Source of the DNA: Actinomycetospora sp. NBRC 106378
GTDB taxonomy: Bacteria > Actinomycetota > Actinomycetes > Mycobacteriales > Pseudonocardiaceae
Direction: 5' to 3'
DNA length: 64,000 nt
Assembly: GCF_030269685.1 (NCBI RefSeq)
Contig: NZ_BSTT01000004.1
Location: 124,001-188,000, forward strand
This document shows positions 49,250-56,299 of the stretch, piece after piece. Position 1 is the first letter of the stretch, and every line of letters starts with the position of its first letter. The notes under the pieces were generated by a model. It did no database searches. It was not told the DNA's origin and was given only the letters and a program-made list of their open reading frames with translations. Position numbers and translations under genes: made by a program.

Positions 49250-49999
49250 TCACAGGATTTCCGCGGGCGGGTAGCGCGCGGCGTACGCGGTCGGGGTCTC
49301 GCCGAGCAGCCCGGTGACGTCCCGGACGAGGTGGGACTGGTCGGCGTAGCCGAGCTCGTGCGCGAGCCCGGCCCAGTCGATCGGGCGCCCGGCGGCCATG
49401 CGGTCGGTCACCTCGCGGAGCCGGAACCGGCGCAGGACCCACTTCGGGCCGACGCCGACGTGCTCGGCGAACAGCCGCTGCAGGCGGCGGAGGTGGGTCC
49501 CGCACCGGTCGGCGAGGTCCTCCACACGGACCAGCGCCGGCTCGTCACGGGCGATCCCGACGGCGGCGGCCGCCTCCAGGGCGGCCGGGGCCGGGGCGGC
49601 GGGGAGGCGGTCGGCGAGCCAGTCGACGAGGGCGTCGAGGGTGACGATGCCCGCGGGCCCGCCGGCGGGCACCGAGGCGTCGGTCCAGCGGGCCACGGGT
49701 CCCCCGAGGAGGTCGCGGGCCAGGCCGGGCCGCAGCGCCGCGCCGACCACGCCGCCCCGGCCGGAGAGCCCGCGGGTGCGGTGGCGGGTCGTCACCCCGT
49801 GCCAGTGCGGCGGGGCGCCCTCGCGGGCGGTGAGGTGGACCGACACCGACGGCGGGACCTTCTGCGCGTAGGGCGTGGCGTAGTCCCACGTGACGGCCCA
49901 GAGGTGGTCGACCCACGGTGCGAGCGCAGGGTCGGGCGCGCGGTGCTCGTGCCGCTGGTGGCGCCGCCACCGCCCTCCGGTCTCCCGCTCGTCGCGCAC
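49250..49999 (-). CDS. AraC family transcriptional regulator
   Basis: 249 aa from GTG 49999. The N-terminal sensory domain (about 1-140) begins HRAPDPALAPWVDHLWAVTW. C-terminal AraC DNA-binding domain with two helix-turn-helix motifs: VEDLADRCGTHLRRLQRLFA, then WAGLAHELGYADQSHLVRDV. The start is uncertain: an in-frame ATG at 50068 would overlap the divergent gene. The target is unknown. Confidence 0.82.
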   Translation of the reverse strand: MRDERETGGRWRRHQRHEHRAPDPALAPWVDHLWAVTWDYATPYAQKVPPSVSVHLTAREGAPPHWHGVTTRHRTRGLSGRGGVVGAALRPGLARDLLGGPVARWTDASVPAGGPAGIVTLDALVDWLADRLPAAPAPAALEAAAAVGIARDEPALVRVEDLADRCGTHLRRLQRLFAEHVGVGPKWVLRRFRLREVTDRMAAGRPIDWAGLAHELGYADQSHLVRDVTGLLGETPTAYAARYPPAEIL

Positions 50000-50066
50000 C
50001 CGCCCAGTGTCGCGTTCCGGGGTGTCGGGGACGAGAGTGTCGGACCCACCGGGCACGATGTCGGGC

Positions 50067-50840
50067 ATGCAGGACGTCGGCGTGCGCGGAGCCGGCATCC
50101 GGCCCATGCAGCCGGTGCCGGGGCGGCTGCCCGTGGGCCCGGAGTGGTCCTACGAGGTGGACTGGAGCGGCATCCGGCTGCTCGCCGACGTCGAGGACGG
50201 CGTGCTGTGCCTGCGCACGCTCGAGGGCGACGACGTCACGGCGCGCTTCCCGGAGTTCGCGCCGCTGGCCGACGTGGTGCCCGACGGGCTCTTCGACGGC
50301 GAGGCGGTGCTGCTCGACGCGGGCCAGCCGTCGTCGCTCGCCCTGTTCGACCGGCTGCGCCGCGCCGACCCGCGCAAGGCCCGCACGCTCGCCCGGGCCC
50401 GGCCGGCCATCCTCATGGTCTACGACGTCCTGCGGCTCTACGGCGTCCCGCTCGCCGCGCGCCCGCTCGACGAGCGCCGGGCCACCCTGGGGCGGCTGAG
50501 CCTCGACGAGGTCGGGCGCATCCAGGTCTCCCCGGTCTACGACGACGGGCCCGCGCTGCTCGCCGGGGTCCGGGAGCAGGGGCTGCCCGGGGTCATGGCC
50601 CGCCGGCGCGACACGCCCTACGAGGCGGACGCCGACGGGGACTGGCTGCGGGTCGTGGCGCCCGCCGAGGCGCCCACCGCGCCGACGGCGGCCACGGCCG
50701 TCGACCTCCCGACCGCCGAGCAGCCCCCGGCCGGCCCGGCGTTGTCGGCCCTGTCGCCGAGCCGGCCCGACCCGGCGTCGGGCAAGGTCCCGCGCGGCCG
50801 CCACAGCCGACGGCAGGAGGAGTCGCCCGGGCTCTGGTGA
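50067..50840 (+). CDS. Degenerate ATP-dependent DNA ligase-like (adenylation domain) protein, lacking catalytic lysine
   Basis: 257 aa. The fold pattern follows the LigD/LigC-type adenylation domain: YEVDWSGIRLLADV is motif I, where the nucleophilic Lys is Asp32 and the following Asp is Ser34; LFDGEAVLLD resembles the motif around the conserved Glu; VYDVLRLYG is motif III; PGVMARR replaces EGVxAKR; and WLRVV replaces WxKxK. No OB fold follows, only a polar tail. It cannot form ligase-AMP in the usual way. ATG 50067 (50058 possible). Near ku, so an NHEJ accessory role is possible. Confidence 0.75.
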   Translation: MQDVGVRGAGIRPMQPVPGRLPVGPEWSYEVDWSGIRLLADVEDGVLCLRTLEGDDVTARFPEFAPLADVVPDGLFDGEAVLLDAGQPSSLALFDRLRRADPRKARTLARARPAILMVYDVLRLYGVPLAARPLDERRATLGRLSLDEVGRIQVSPVYDDGPALLAGVREQGLPGVMARRRDTPYEADADGDWLRVVAPAEAPTAPTAATAVDLPTAEQPPAGPALSALSPSRPDPASGKVPRGRHSRRQEESPGLW

Positions 50841-50849
50841 CGCGCGTCG

Positions 50850-51506
50850 TCAGGCGCGGGCCACCAGCCCGCTGAGGAGGACGGCGAGCAGCTCGCGCAG
50901 CGTGTCCGGCAGCTCGACCCGCATCGCCGCGAGCGTCGGGTCGTGGTCGTAGACGGCGGCCATCGCCGGGGTCGGGCGGCAGGCGCTGAACACGGTGCCC
51001 GCGCAGAGCAGGCCGGCGGCGCCGACCCGGAACGCGTCGTCGTCGCCGAGCTCGCCGACGTGCCGCCGGACGATCCCGCCCAGCCGGAGCCCGAGGTCGC
51101 GCAGCCCGCGCTTGTGCTCGAGCGCCACCTCGGTCGAGACGTTGCGCTCGAGCACCGCGGACTGCGTGGCGAGCAGGTCACCGAGCACCGGGCGCTCGGT
51201 GAGGGTGGTCGCGAGGAGGTCGGCGAGGGCGTCGATCCGCGCCCGCGGGGTCCCGACGGCCGGTGGGGCCGCGTCCAGCGCGTCGACCCACTCCGCGAGC
51301 CGTTCCCGGAGCAGGGCGAGCAGGGCCGCCTCGCGCGACTCGACGTAGCGGAGCACGTTCGACTTCGCGAGCCCGACCCGTCGCGCCAGCTCGTTGAGGC
51401 TGATCTCGGACACCGGCATCTCGGCGAGCATCCCGGCCAGGGTCCTGAGGACCGACCGGCGCCGCTCCTCGCGCTGGTCGTCGCTGCGTGCGCGCCGGAA
51501 GGTCAC
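50850..51506 (-). CDS. TetR family transcriptional regulator
   Basis: 218 aa. Helix-turn-helix: EISLNELARRVGLAKSNVLR, YVESREAALLALLRERLAEW (about 35-75). The C-terminal domain resembles TetR_C of regulators next to SDR genes. GTG 51506 is chosen because TAAATT lies 7 nt upstream on this strand, giving a leaderless transcript; TTG 51515 is the in-frame alternative. Convergent with the ligase-like gene and divergent from the SDR gene at 51613, which it probably represses. Confidence 0.88.
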   Translation of the reverse strand: MTFRRARSDDQREERRRSVLRTLAGMLAEMPVSEISLNELARRVGLAKSNVLRYVESREAALLALLRERLAEWVDALDAAPPAVGTPRARIDALADLLATTLTERPVLGDLLATQSAVLERNVSTEVALEHKRGLRDLGLRLGGIVRRHVGELGDDDAFRVGAAGLLCAGTVFSACRPTPAMAAVYDHDPTLAAMRVELPDTLRELLAVLLSGLVARA

Positions 51507-51517
51507 GCCGGTCAATT

Positions 51518-51593
51518 TACAGACCGGCGGGCTCTTGTAGAAGAGACCGGCGGTCCGTTAGCGTCGTCCATGTCAAGAGACCGCCGGTCTCTT
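51518..51593. promoter_or_regulatory. Three copies of a 19-bp TetR operator
   Basis: AAGAGACCG-C-CGGTCTCTT (51575-51593, perfect), AAGAGACCG-G-CGGTCCGTT (51541-51559) and TACAGACCG-G-CGGGCTCTT (51518-51536). They fill the gap between the regulator and the SDR gene. The last overlaps the regulator's -10, so autoregulation is expected. Confidence 0.8.
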
Positions 51594-51612
51594 CGAACGG
51601 GAGGACCTCGCC

Positions 51613-52542
51613 ATGTACTCCGTACCCGACCAGTCCGGACGGACCGCCGTCGTCACCGGCGCGAACAGCGGCACCGGCAAGGAGGCCGCCGCCCGGCTCG
51701 CGGCGGCGGGCGCGCACGTCGTGCTGGCCGTGCGCACGCCGGAGAAGGGCGAGGCCGCCCGTACCGAGATCCTCGACCGGGCACCGGGGGCGGCGGTCGA
51801 GGTCCGCCGGCTCGATCTCGCCGACCAGGCGTCGGTGCGGGACTTCGCCGACGGCCTGGAGGGCCCGGTCGACCTGCTGCTGAACAACGCGGGCGTCATG
51901 GCCGTCCCGGAGCAGCACCTCACCGTCGACGGGTTCGAGCTGCAGACCGCCTCCAACGTCCTCGGCCCCTTCGCCCTCACCCTGCGCCTGCTCCCGCAGC
52001 TGCTGGCCGCCCCGGCCCCGCGCGTGGTGTGGATGAGCAGCACGGCCGCGTGGACGGGGCGGGTCGACCCGGAGTCGCCCGCCGTGCCGCGGCGCTACCA
52101 CCCCCAGCTGGTCTACGGCGCCACGAAGCTCGCCGACCTGCTGCTCGCGAACCACCTCGCCCGCGTGGCCGACGACCGCGGGTGGGCCCTGCGCAGCCTC
52201 GCCGCCCACCCCGGCGTGACCCGCACCAACCTGTTCGCGAACGGCACCGCCGCGGGCGGCGGAGCTCCGCGGGCCAACCCCTCCTTCGAGCGGTTCCTGC
52301 CGCTGCAGGAGGTCGACACCGGCGCGGAGCCGATGCTCCTCGCCGCGACCGATCCCACCGCTGCGGGCGGCACGTACTGGGGCCCGACGGGGTGGGGGCC
52401 GACCGGGCTGCTGCAGATGCGGGGCCGGACCGCGCAGGTGCGCGCACCCCGGGCCGCGGGCGACGCCGGGCTCGCCGCGCGCTACTGGACGGCGGCGGAG
52501 CGGGTCACCGGGGTGTCGCTGGAGGCCACCGTCCCGGCCTGA
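51613..52542 (+). CDS. SDR family oxidoreductase
   Basis: 309 aa. TGANSGTG cofactor motif near residue 16, NNAGVMAVPE near 93, Ser in WMSSTAAW, and YGATKLADL with the Tyr/Lys pair. Same WW-oxidoreductase/retinol-dehydrogenase-like subgroup as 1775-2707, and likewise paired with a divergent TetR. The third glycine position is Thr-Gly (SGTG) rather than Ile-Gly. ATG 51613 with GGGAGG. Substrate unknown. Confidence 0.9.
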   Translation: MYSVPDQSGRTAVVTGANSGTGKEAAARLAAAGAHVVLAVRTPEKGEAARTEILDRAPGAAVEVRRLDLADQASVRDFADGLEGPVDLLLNNAGVMAVPEQHLTVDGFELQTASNVLGPFALTLRLLPQLLAAPAPRVVWMSSTAAWTGRVDPESPAVPRRYHPQLVYGATKLADLLLANHLARVADDRGWALRSLAAHPGVTRTNLFANGTAAGGGAPRANPSFERFLPLQEVDTGAEPMLLAATDPTAAGGTYWGPTGWGPTGLLQMRGRTAQVRAPRAAGDAGLAARYWTAAERVTGVSLEATVPA

Positions 52543-52569
52543 GCGTCCCCGACCCGTCGTCGGGAACCC

Positions 52570-53598
52570 TCAGTCCTCCTCGGGGGCCGCCGCCTCCAGT
52601 GCCTCGGCGGTCCAGCCGATGATCCGGCCCCCGGTGCGCCCGAGGTCGCGCATCGCCTCGAGGTGCTCCGCCGGGGTGCCGGCGAGGTCGATGCGGACCT
52701 CGCGCCGGTCGAGGCGGGCGGCCTCCAGGGCACTGCGGCCGTCGTGGCCCGCCGTCAGGGTGGCGAGCAGGCCGCCGGTGGAGGCCAGCGAGCCGCGGGC
52801 GGCGCCGAGTCGGCCGAGGGCGTCGTCGAAGGCGGCGAGCAGCGAGGCGCGGTTGCCCTCGCACATCGCCGCGGTCAGCTCGGGGCGGGTCGCCGCCACG
52901 CGGGTCCCGTCGGCGAAGGACCCGGCGGCGAGCGCCAGTGCCAGCTCGCCCCCGTCCGCGCCGACCGCGGCCAGCACGGCCGCGAGCAGGTGGGGGAGAT
53001 GCGAGATGCGGGCGACGGCGACGTCGTGCTCGTCGGAGGCGGCCGGCACGACGGTGGCGCCGCAGGCGAGCGCGAGGGCGACCACGTCGGTCCAGACGGC
53101 GAGGTCGGTGTCGTCGTCGGTGGCGACGACCCAGACCTTGTCGTGGAAGAGCTGCAGCGAGCCCGCGTCCCACCCGGAGAACTCGGTCCCGGTCATCGGG
53201 TGGCCGCCGACGAACCGGGTGCCCGGCGCCCAGCGCTCGACCGCGTCACGCACCGGCTCCTTGACGCTCGTGACGTCGGTGAGCCGGCAGTCCGGCGCCT
53301 CCTTGCCGACGAGGGCCAGCACGTCGTCCATCGCCGTGAGCGGCACGGCGACGACCACCAGCGCGTCGGCGTCCTTCGCCCGGCGCAGCGCGTCCGCGAC
53401 GGTGTCGCTCACCTCGTAGCCGTCGGCGCGGGCCTTCTCGACCGTCGTCTCCGACGCCGACGCCCCCCAGGCCTCGCGGCCCGCGTCGGTCGCGGCGCGC
53501 AGCAACGAGCCGCCGATCAACCCGAGCCCGACCACGCACACGGGCCGGGTCAACGCGGCGGCGAGCACCGCACCGGTGTCCGGTTCCACTGTCCCCAC
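52570..53598 (-). CDS. tyrA: Prephenate dehydrogenase
   Basis: 342 aa. Converts prephenate to 4-hydroxyphenylpyruvate with NAD(P)+ for tyrosine synthesis. Nucleotide motif VVGLGLIGGSLL (24-29 GLGLIG), catalytic His in GGHPMTGTEFSG, and RISHLPHLLAAVL typical of TyrA. The C-terminus RRIDLAG-type segment (REVRIDLAGTPAEHLEAM) is common in actinobacterial TyrA. GTG 53598 lies 8 nt after TACGCT, a possible -10 for a leaderless mRNA; GTG 53589 is the alternative. Confidence 0.92.
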   Translation of the reverse strand: MGTVEPDTGAVLAAALTRPVCVVGLGLIGGSLLRAATDAGREAWGASASETTVEKARADGYEVSDTVADALRRAKDADALVVVAVPLTAMDDVLALVGKEAPDCRLTDVTSVKEPVRDAVERWAPGTRFVGGHPMTGTEFSGWDAGSLQLFHDKVWVVATDDDTDLAVWTDVVALALACGATVVPAASDEHDVAVARISHLPHLLAAVLAAVGADGGELALALAAGSFADGTRVAATRPELTAAMCEGNRASLLAAFDDALGRLGAARGSLASTGGLLATLTAGHDGRSALEAARLDRREVRIDLAGTPAEHLEAMRDLGRTGGRIIGWTAEALEAAAPEED

Positions 53599-53669
53599 GG
53601 TCGCCGAGCGTAGGGCGGGACCCGCCGGTGACGGTCGTTCACCCACTCCAGCGACACGTCGGCGGTGGA

Positions 53670-54920
53670 TCAGGGTCGCAGGACCTCCAGGGCGTACCCC
53701 GCGTAGAGCGCCACGCCCGCGACCATCGCGTCCTCGTCGAACACCACGCGGTTGGAGTGGTTCGGCGGCGCCTCGGTCGGGTCGACCCCCGGCGGGCAGG
53801 CACCGAGGAACGCCAGCGCCCCGGGCACCCGGCCGAGCACGTAGGAGAAGTCCTCCGAGCCCATGATCGGGTCGGGCATCGGCTCGACGAACCGCGACCC
53901 CAGCACCGACCGGCCGACGTCGGCCACCCGCTCCGCGACCTCCCCGTCGTTGACCGTGACCGGGTAGCCGCGGTCGATCTCCACCTCGGCCGTGCAGCCG
54001 TAGGCCTCGGCGGTGCCGGTGCAGACCCGTCGCAGCTCGGTCAGGAGCTGCTCGCGCGTGGTCTCGGAGAGCGTGCGGACGGTGCCCTCGAGGGTCGCCG
54101 TCTCGGGGATGACGTTGGTCGTGGTGCCCGCGGTGAGGTGGGCGACGGTGAGCACCGCCGGGTCGAAGGCGCTGACCCGCCGTCCCACCATCGTGTGCAG
54201 GGCGCCGACCATCGCGGCCGCCGCCGGCACCGGGTCCAGCGCGTCGTGCGGGGCGGAGGCGTGGCCGCCGGCGCCGTGCACGGTGACGGTGAAGTCGTCC
54301 GACGAGGCCATGATCGACTCGGCCCGCGTCTGCAACGTGCCGGAGCCGAGCCGCGAGGTCACGTGCAGCGCCATCGCCGACGACGGCACGGCGCCGCCCG
54401 CCTCGAGCACGCCCTCGGAGAGCATCGCGAGCGCCCCGTGCCGGGACTCCTCCCCGGGCTGGAACATGAACACCACCGTTCCGGCCAGCCGGTCCCGCCG
54501 TCCGGCCAGCAGGCGGGCGGCCGACGCGAGCATCGCGGTGTGCAGGTCGTGGCCGCAGGCGTGCATCGCGCCCTCGACACGGGACGCGTGGTCGAGGCCG
54601 GTGTCCTCGTGCAGCGGCAGGGCGTCCATGTCGGCGCGGAGCAGCACGACGGGGCCGGGCCGGCTGCCGGTGAGCGTGGCCACCACCGAGGTCGACGACC
54701 GGCCGCAGGTGATCGTGACGGGCAGGTCGCGCAGGACGGCGAGCACCGCGGCCTGGGTCTGGGGCAGGTCGAGGCCGAGCTCGGGCTGGCGGTGCAGGGT
54801 GCGGCGCAGGGCCACCGTGTCGGGCTGCAGGGTGCGGGCCTCGGTGAGCAGGGCCCGTTCGGGCGCGCGGTGGGCGGCGCGGCGACGGACCTCCTGCCGG
54901 GCCTCGCCAGACGTCCTCAC
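53670..54920 (-). CDS. M20 family metallopeptidase (amidohydrolase, IAA-amino acid hydrolase-like)
   Basis: 416 aa. Cleaves N-acyl or peptide amide bonds; cytosolic di-metal enzyme. Typical M20D blocks: LRRTLHRQPELGLDLPQTQA, LLRADMDALPLHEDTG, GAMHACGHDLHTAMLASAA, FMFQPGEESRHGA, HGAGGHASAPHDALDPV and the C-terminal MGSEDFSYVLGRVPGA. All metal ligands are visible. GTG 54920 is weakly supported; a shorter start is possible because residues 1-30 are not conserved. Confidence 0.9.
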   Translation of the reverse strand: MRTSGEARQEVRRRAAHRAPERALLTEARTLQPDTVALRRTLHRQPELGLDLPQTQAAVLAVLRDLPVTITCGRSSTSVVATLTGSRPGPVVLLRADMDALPLHEDTGLDHASRVEGAMHACGHDLHTAMLASAARLLAGRRDRLAGTVVFMFQPGEESRHGALAMLSEGVLEAGGAVPSSAMALHVTSRLGSGTLQTRAESIMASSDDFTVTVHGAGGHASAPHDALDPVPAAAAMVGALHTMVGRRVSAFDPAVLTVAHLTAGTTTNVIPETATLEGTVRTLSETTREQLLTELRRVCTGTAEAYGCTAEVEIDRGYPVTVNDGEVAERVADVGRSVLGSRFVEPMPDPIMGSEDFSYVLGRVPGALAFLGACPPGVDPTEAPPNHSNRVVFDEDAMVAGVALYAGYALEVLRP

Positions 54921-55006
54921 ACCCCCGATCCTGCACCCCCGGGCCCGGAGGGGCGACCGTCCGGCGCGCGGAAGGTGTCGATTCGGTGCGCCTGTCGTCC
55001 GTCCCC

Positions 55007-55042
55007 TTCACGGCGTCGGCCACCGGTCCTACCGTGGTGACC
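55007..55042 (+). promoter_or_regulatory. Promoter TTCACG-N17-TACCGT with start site at the ATG (leaderless)
   Basis: -35 TTCACG at 55007-55012 and -10 TACCGT at 55030-55035 are exactly 17 bp apart. The -10 ends 7 nt before ATG 55043, so the transcript would start at the start codon. No Shine-Dalgarno site is present. Confidence 0.65.
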
Positions 55043-55582
55043 ATGGCAGGACAGGGCGCGCAGACCGCCCCTCGAGGCGGTGGACAGGGCACCGTCGTAC
55101 CCCTGGACGGCTGGGCCGTCGCGGTGACCCGTGAGGAGGGTCGGTGGCGTGCGGTCTCGATGGACCGTACCGCGCTCGCCGACCTGGATTCCGCCATCAC
55201 CGCGCTCCGCGCGTTACGGTCGACCGGAGCGGTCATCGGACTGCTCGACGTCGACGACGAGTTCTTCGTCCTCGTGCGCCCGGTGCCCGGCGGGGTCTCG
55301 CTCCTGCTCTCCGACGCCGTCGCGGCGCTGGACTACGACGTCGCCGCGGACGTGCTCGACCTGCTGCGCCTCGACGTGCCCGACGAGGACGAGGTCGACG
55401 ACGACCCCTGGCCCGAGGGCGACCTCGGGATGCTGGCCGACCTCGGCGTCCCCGCCGACGAGCTGGCGGTGCTGGTCGACGAGATCGACCTGTACCCGGA
55501 CGAGCAGCTGACCGCGATCGCCCGCCGCTGCGGCTTCGCCGAGGAGCTGGCCCGCATCGTGGAGACCGCGCCTGCGAGCTGA
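55043..55582 (+). CDS. tRNA adenosine deaminase-associated protein
   Basis: 179 aa, matching the actinobacterial family always found directly upstream of tadA. GWAVAVTREEGRWRAVSMDR opens it, and STGAVIGLLDVDDEFFVLVR is a conserved strand pair. An acidic stretch (DVPDEDEVDDDPWPEGDLG) and the C-terminal YPDEQLTAIARRCGFAEELA follow. The biochemical role is not known; linkage suggests help in tRNA wobble inosine formation. Overlaps tadA by 11 nt. Confidence 0.88.
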   Translation: MAGQGAQTAPRGGGQGTVVPLDGWAVAVTREEGRWRAVSMDRTALADLDSAITALRALRSTGAVIGLLDVDDEFFVLVRPVPGGVSLLLSDAVAALDYDVAADVLDLLRLDVPDEDEVDDDPWPEGDLGMLADLGVPADELAVLVDEIDLYPDEQLTAIARRCGFAEELARIVETAPAS

Positions 55583-56057
55583 GTCGCTGATCGACCGCGC
55601 CCTCGAGGTCGCGCGCACGGCGCACCCCGCCGACGTGCCGGTGGGCGCCGTCGTCGTCGATGCGTCCGGACGCGAACTCGCGTCCGCCACGAACGCGCGC
55701 GAGGCGCTCGGCGATCCGACCGCGCACGCGGAGGTCCTCGCGCTGCGGGCCGCGGCACTCGTTCAGCAAGGGGAGCACGCCGATAGGGGCTGGCGGCTGG
55801 AGGGCTGCACCCTCGCCGTCACGCTCGAGCCCTGCACCATGTGCGCCGGCGCCGCGGTGCTCGCCCGGGTGGACCGGGTGGTGTTCGGCGCCTGGGAGCC
55901 GAAGACCGGTGCCGCCGGCTCGTTGTGGGACGTCCTGCGCGACCGGCGCCTCACCCACCGCCCGGAAGTGGTCGGCGGGGTGCGGGAGAACGCCTGCTCG
56001 GAGCTGCTGCGGGGGTGGTTCCGGGGTGCTGCCGGTCCGCACGGGCCGGACCGGTAG
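55572..56057 (+). CDS. tadA: tRNA-specific adenosine deaminase
   Basis: 161 aa from CTG 55572. Deaminates A34 to inosine in tRNA-Arg(ACG). Zinc and proton-shuttle motif HAE (52-54) and PCTMC (Cys88, Cys91) are intact. The first helix (ESLIDRALEVARTAHPADVP) is essential to the fold but is only encoded if translation starts at CTG 55572, which has GGAG 7 nt upstream. The GTG at 55635 would delete it. Between HAEVLALRAAA and WRLEGCT sits an atypical LVQQGEHADRG stretch that contains a repeat-like DNA sequence. Confidence 0.88.
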   Translation: MRAESLIDRALEVARTAHPADVPVGAVVVDASGRELASATNAREALGDPTAHAEVLALRAAALVQQGEHADRGWRLEGCTLAVTLEPCTMCAGAAVLARVDRVVFGAWEPKTGAAGSLWDVLRDRRLTHRPEVVGGVRENACSELLRGWFRGAAGPHGPDR

Positions 56058-56067
56058 AGTTCTCGCC

Positions 56068-56153
56068 GGTAGCGTGTCCGAGCGGCCAAAGGAGCACGCC
56101 TCGAAAGCGTGTGTGGGTTCTGCCCACCGTGGGTTCGAATCCCACCGCTACCG
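56068..56153 (+). tRNA. tRNA-Ser (anticodon CGA)
   Basis: Acceptor stem GGTAGCG pairs with CGCTACC (56146-56152), discriminator G at 56153, encoded CCA at 56154-56156. Anticodon loop CTCGAAA gives CGA, reading UCG. A long variable arm (GTGGGTTCTGCCCAC) is typical of tRNA-Ser, and the T-arm is GTGGG-TTCGAAT-CCCAC. It starts 10 nt after tadA and could be read through from that operon. Confidence 0.97.
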
Positions 56154-56162
56154 CCAGCCAGC

Positions 56163-56271
56163 GCCGGGCCTCCCCGTGGGAGGGCCCGGCGTTCGTGTGT
56201 CCGGCGTGGGTGTCCGGCCCCGGAACGCACGAACGGGCCGTTCGTCACGCTCTTCCGTGACGAACGGCCCG
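56163..56271. terminator. Two hairpins downstream of tRNA-Ser and mftD
   Basis: Hairpin 1 (56163-56190): GCCGGGCC and GGCCCGGC arms with a one-base bulge. Hairpin 2 (56234-56271): CGGGCCGTTCGTCACG, loop CTCTTC, then CGTGACGAACGGCCCG (16 perfect pairs). The second lies 28 nt beyond the mftD stop and probably ends both transcripts. Confidence 0.8.
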
Positions 56272-56299
56272 CTCGTGTCGGAGCAGGGGACCGAGGGGC

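Noticed and set aside
50067-50840. Active LigD-type DNA ligase partner of Ku
   Set aside because: Motif I lysine is Asp, motif IV and V residues are changed, and the OB fold is missing.
55635-56057. tadA starting at GTG 55635
   Set aside because: It would remove the first helix of the deaminase fold and has no ribosome-binding site; the upstream CTG fits better.
56068-56156. tRNA-Ser as an integration site for a mobile element
   Set aside because: No integrase gene and no second copy of the tRNA 3' end were noticed in the window; the flanking genes look like normal chromosome.
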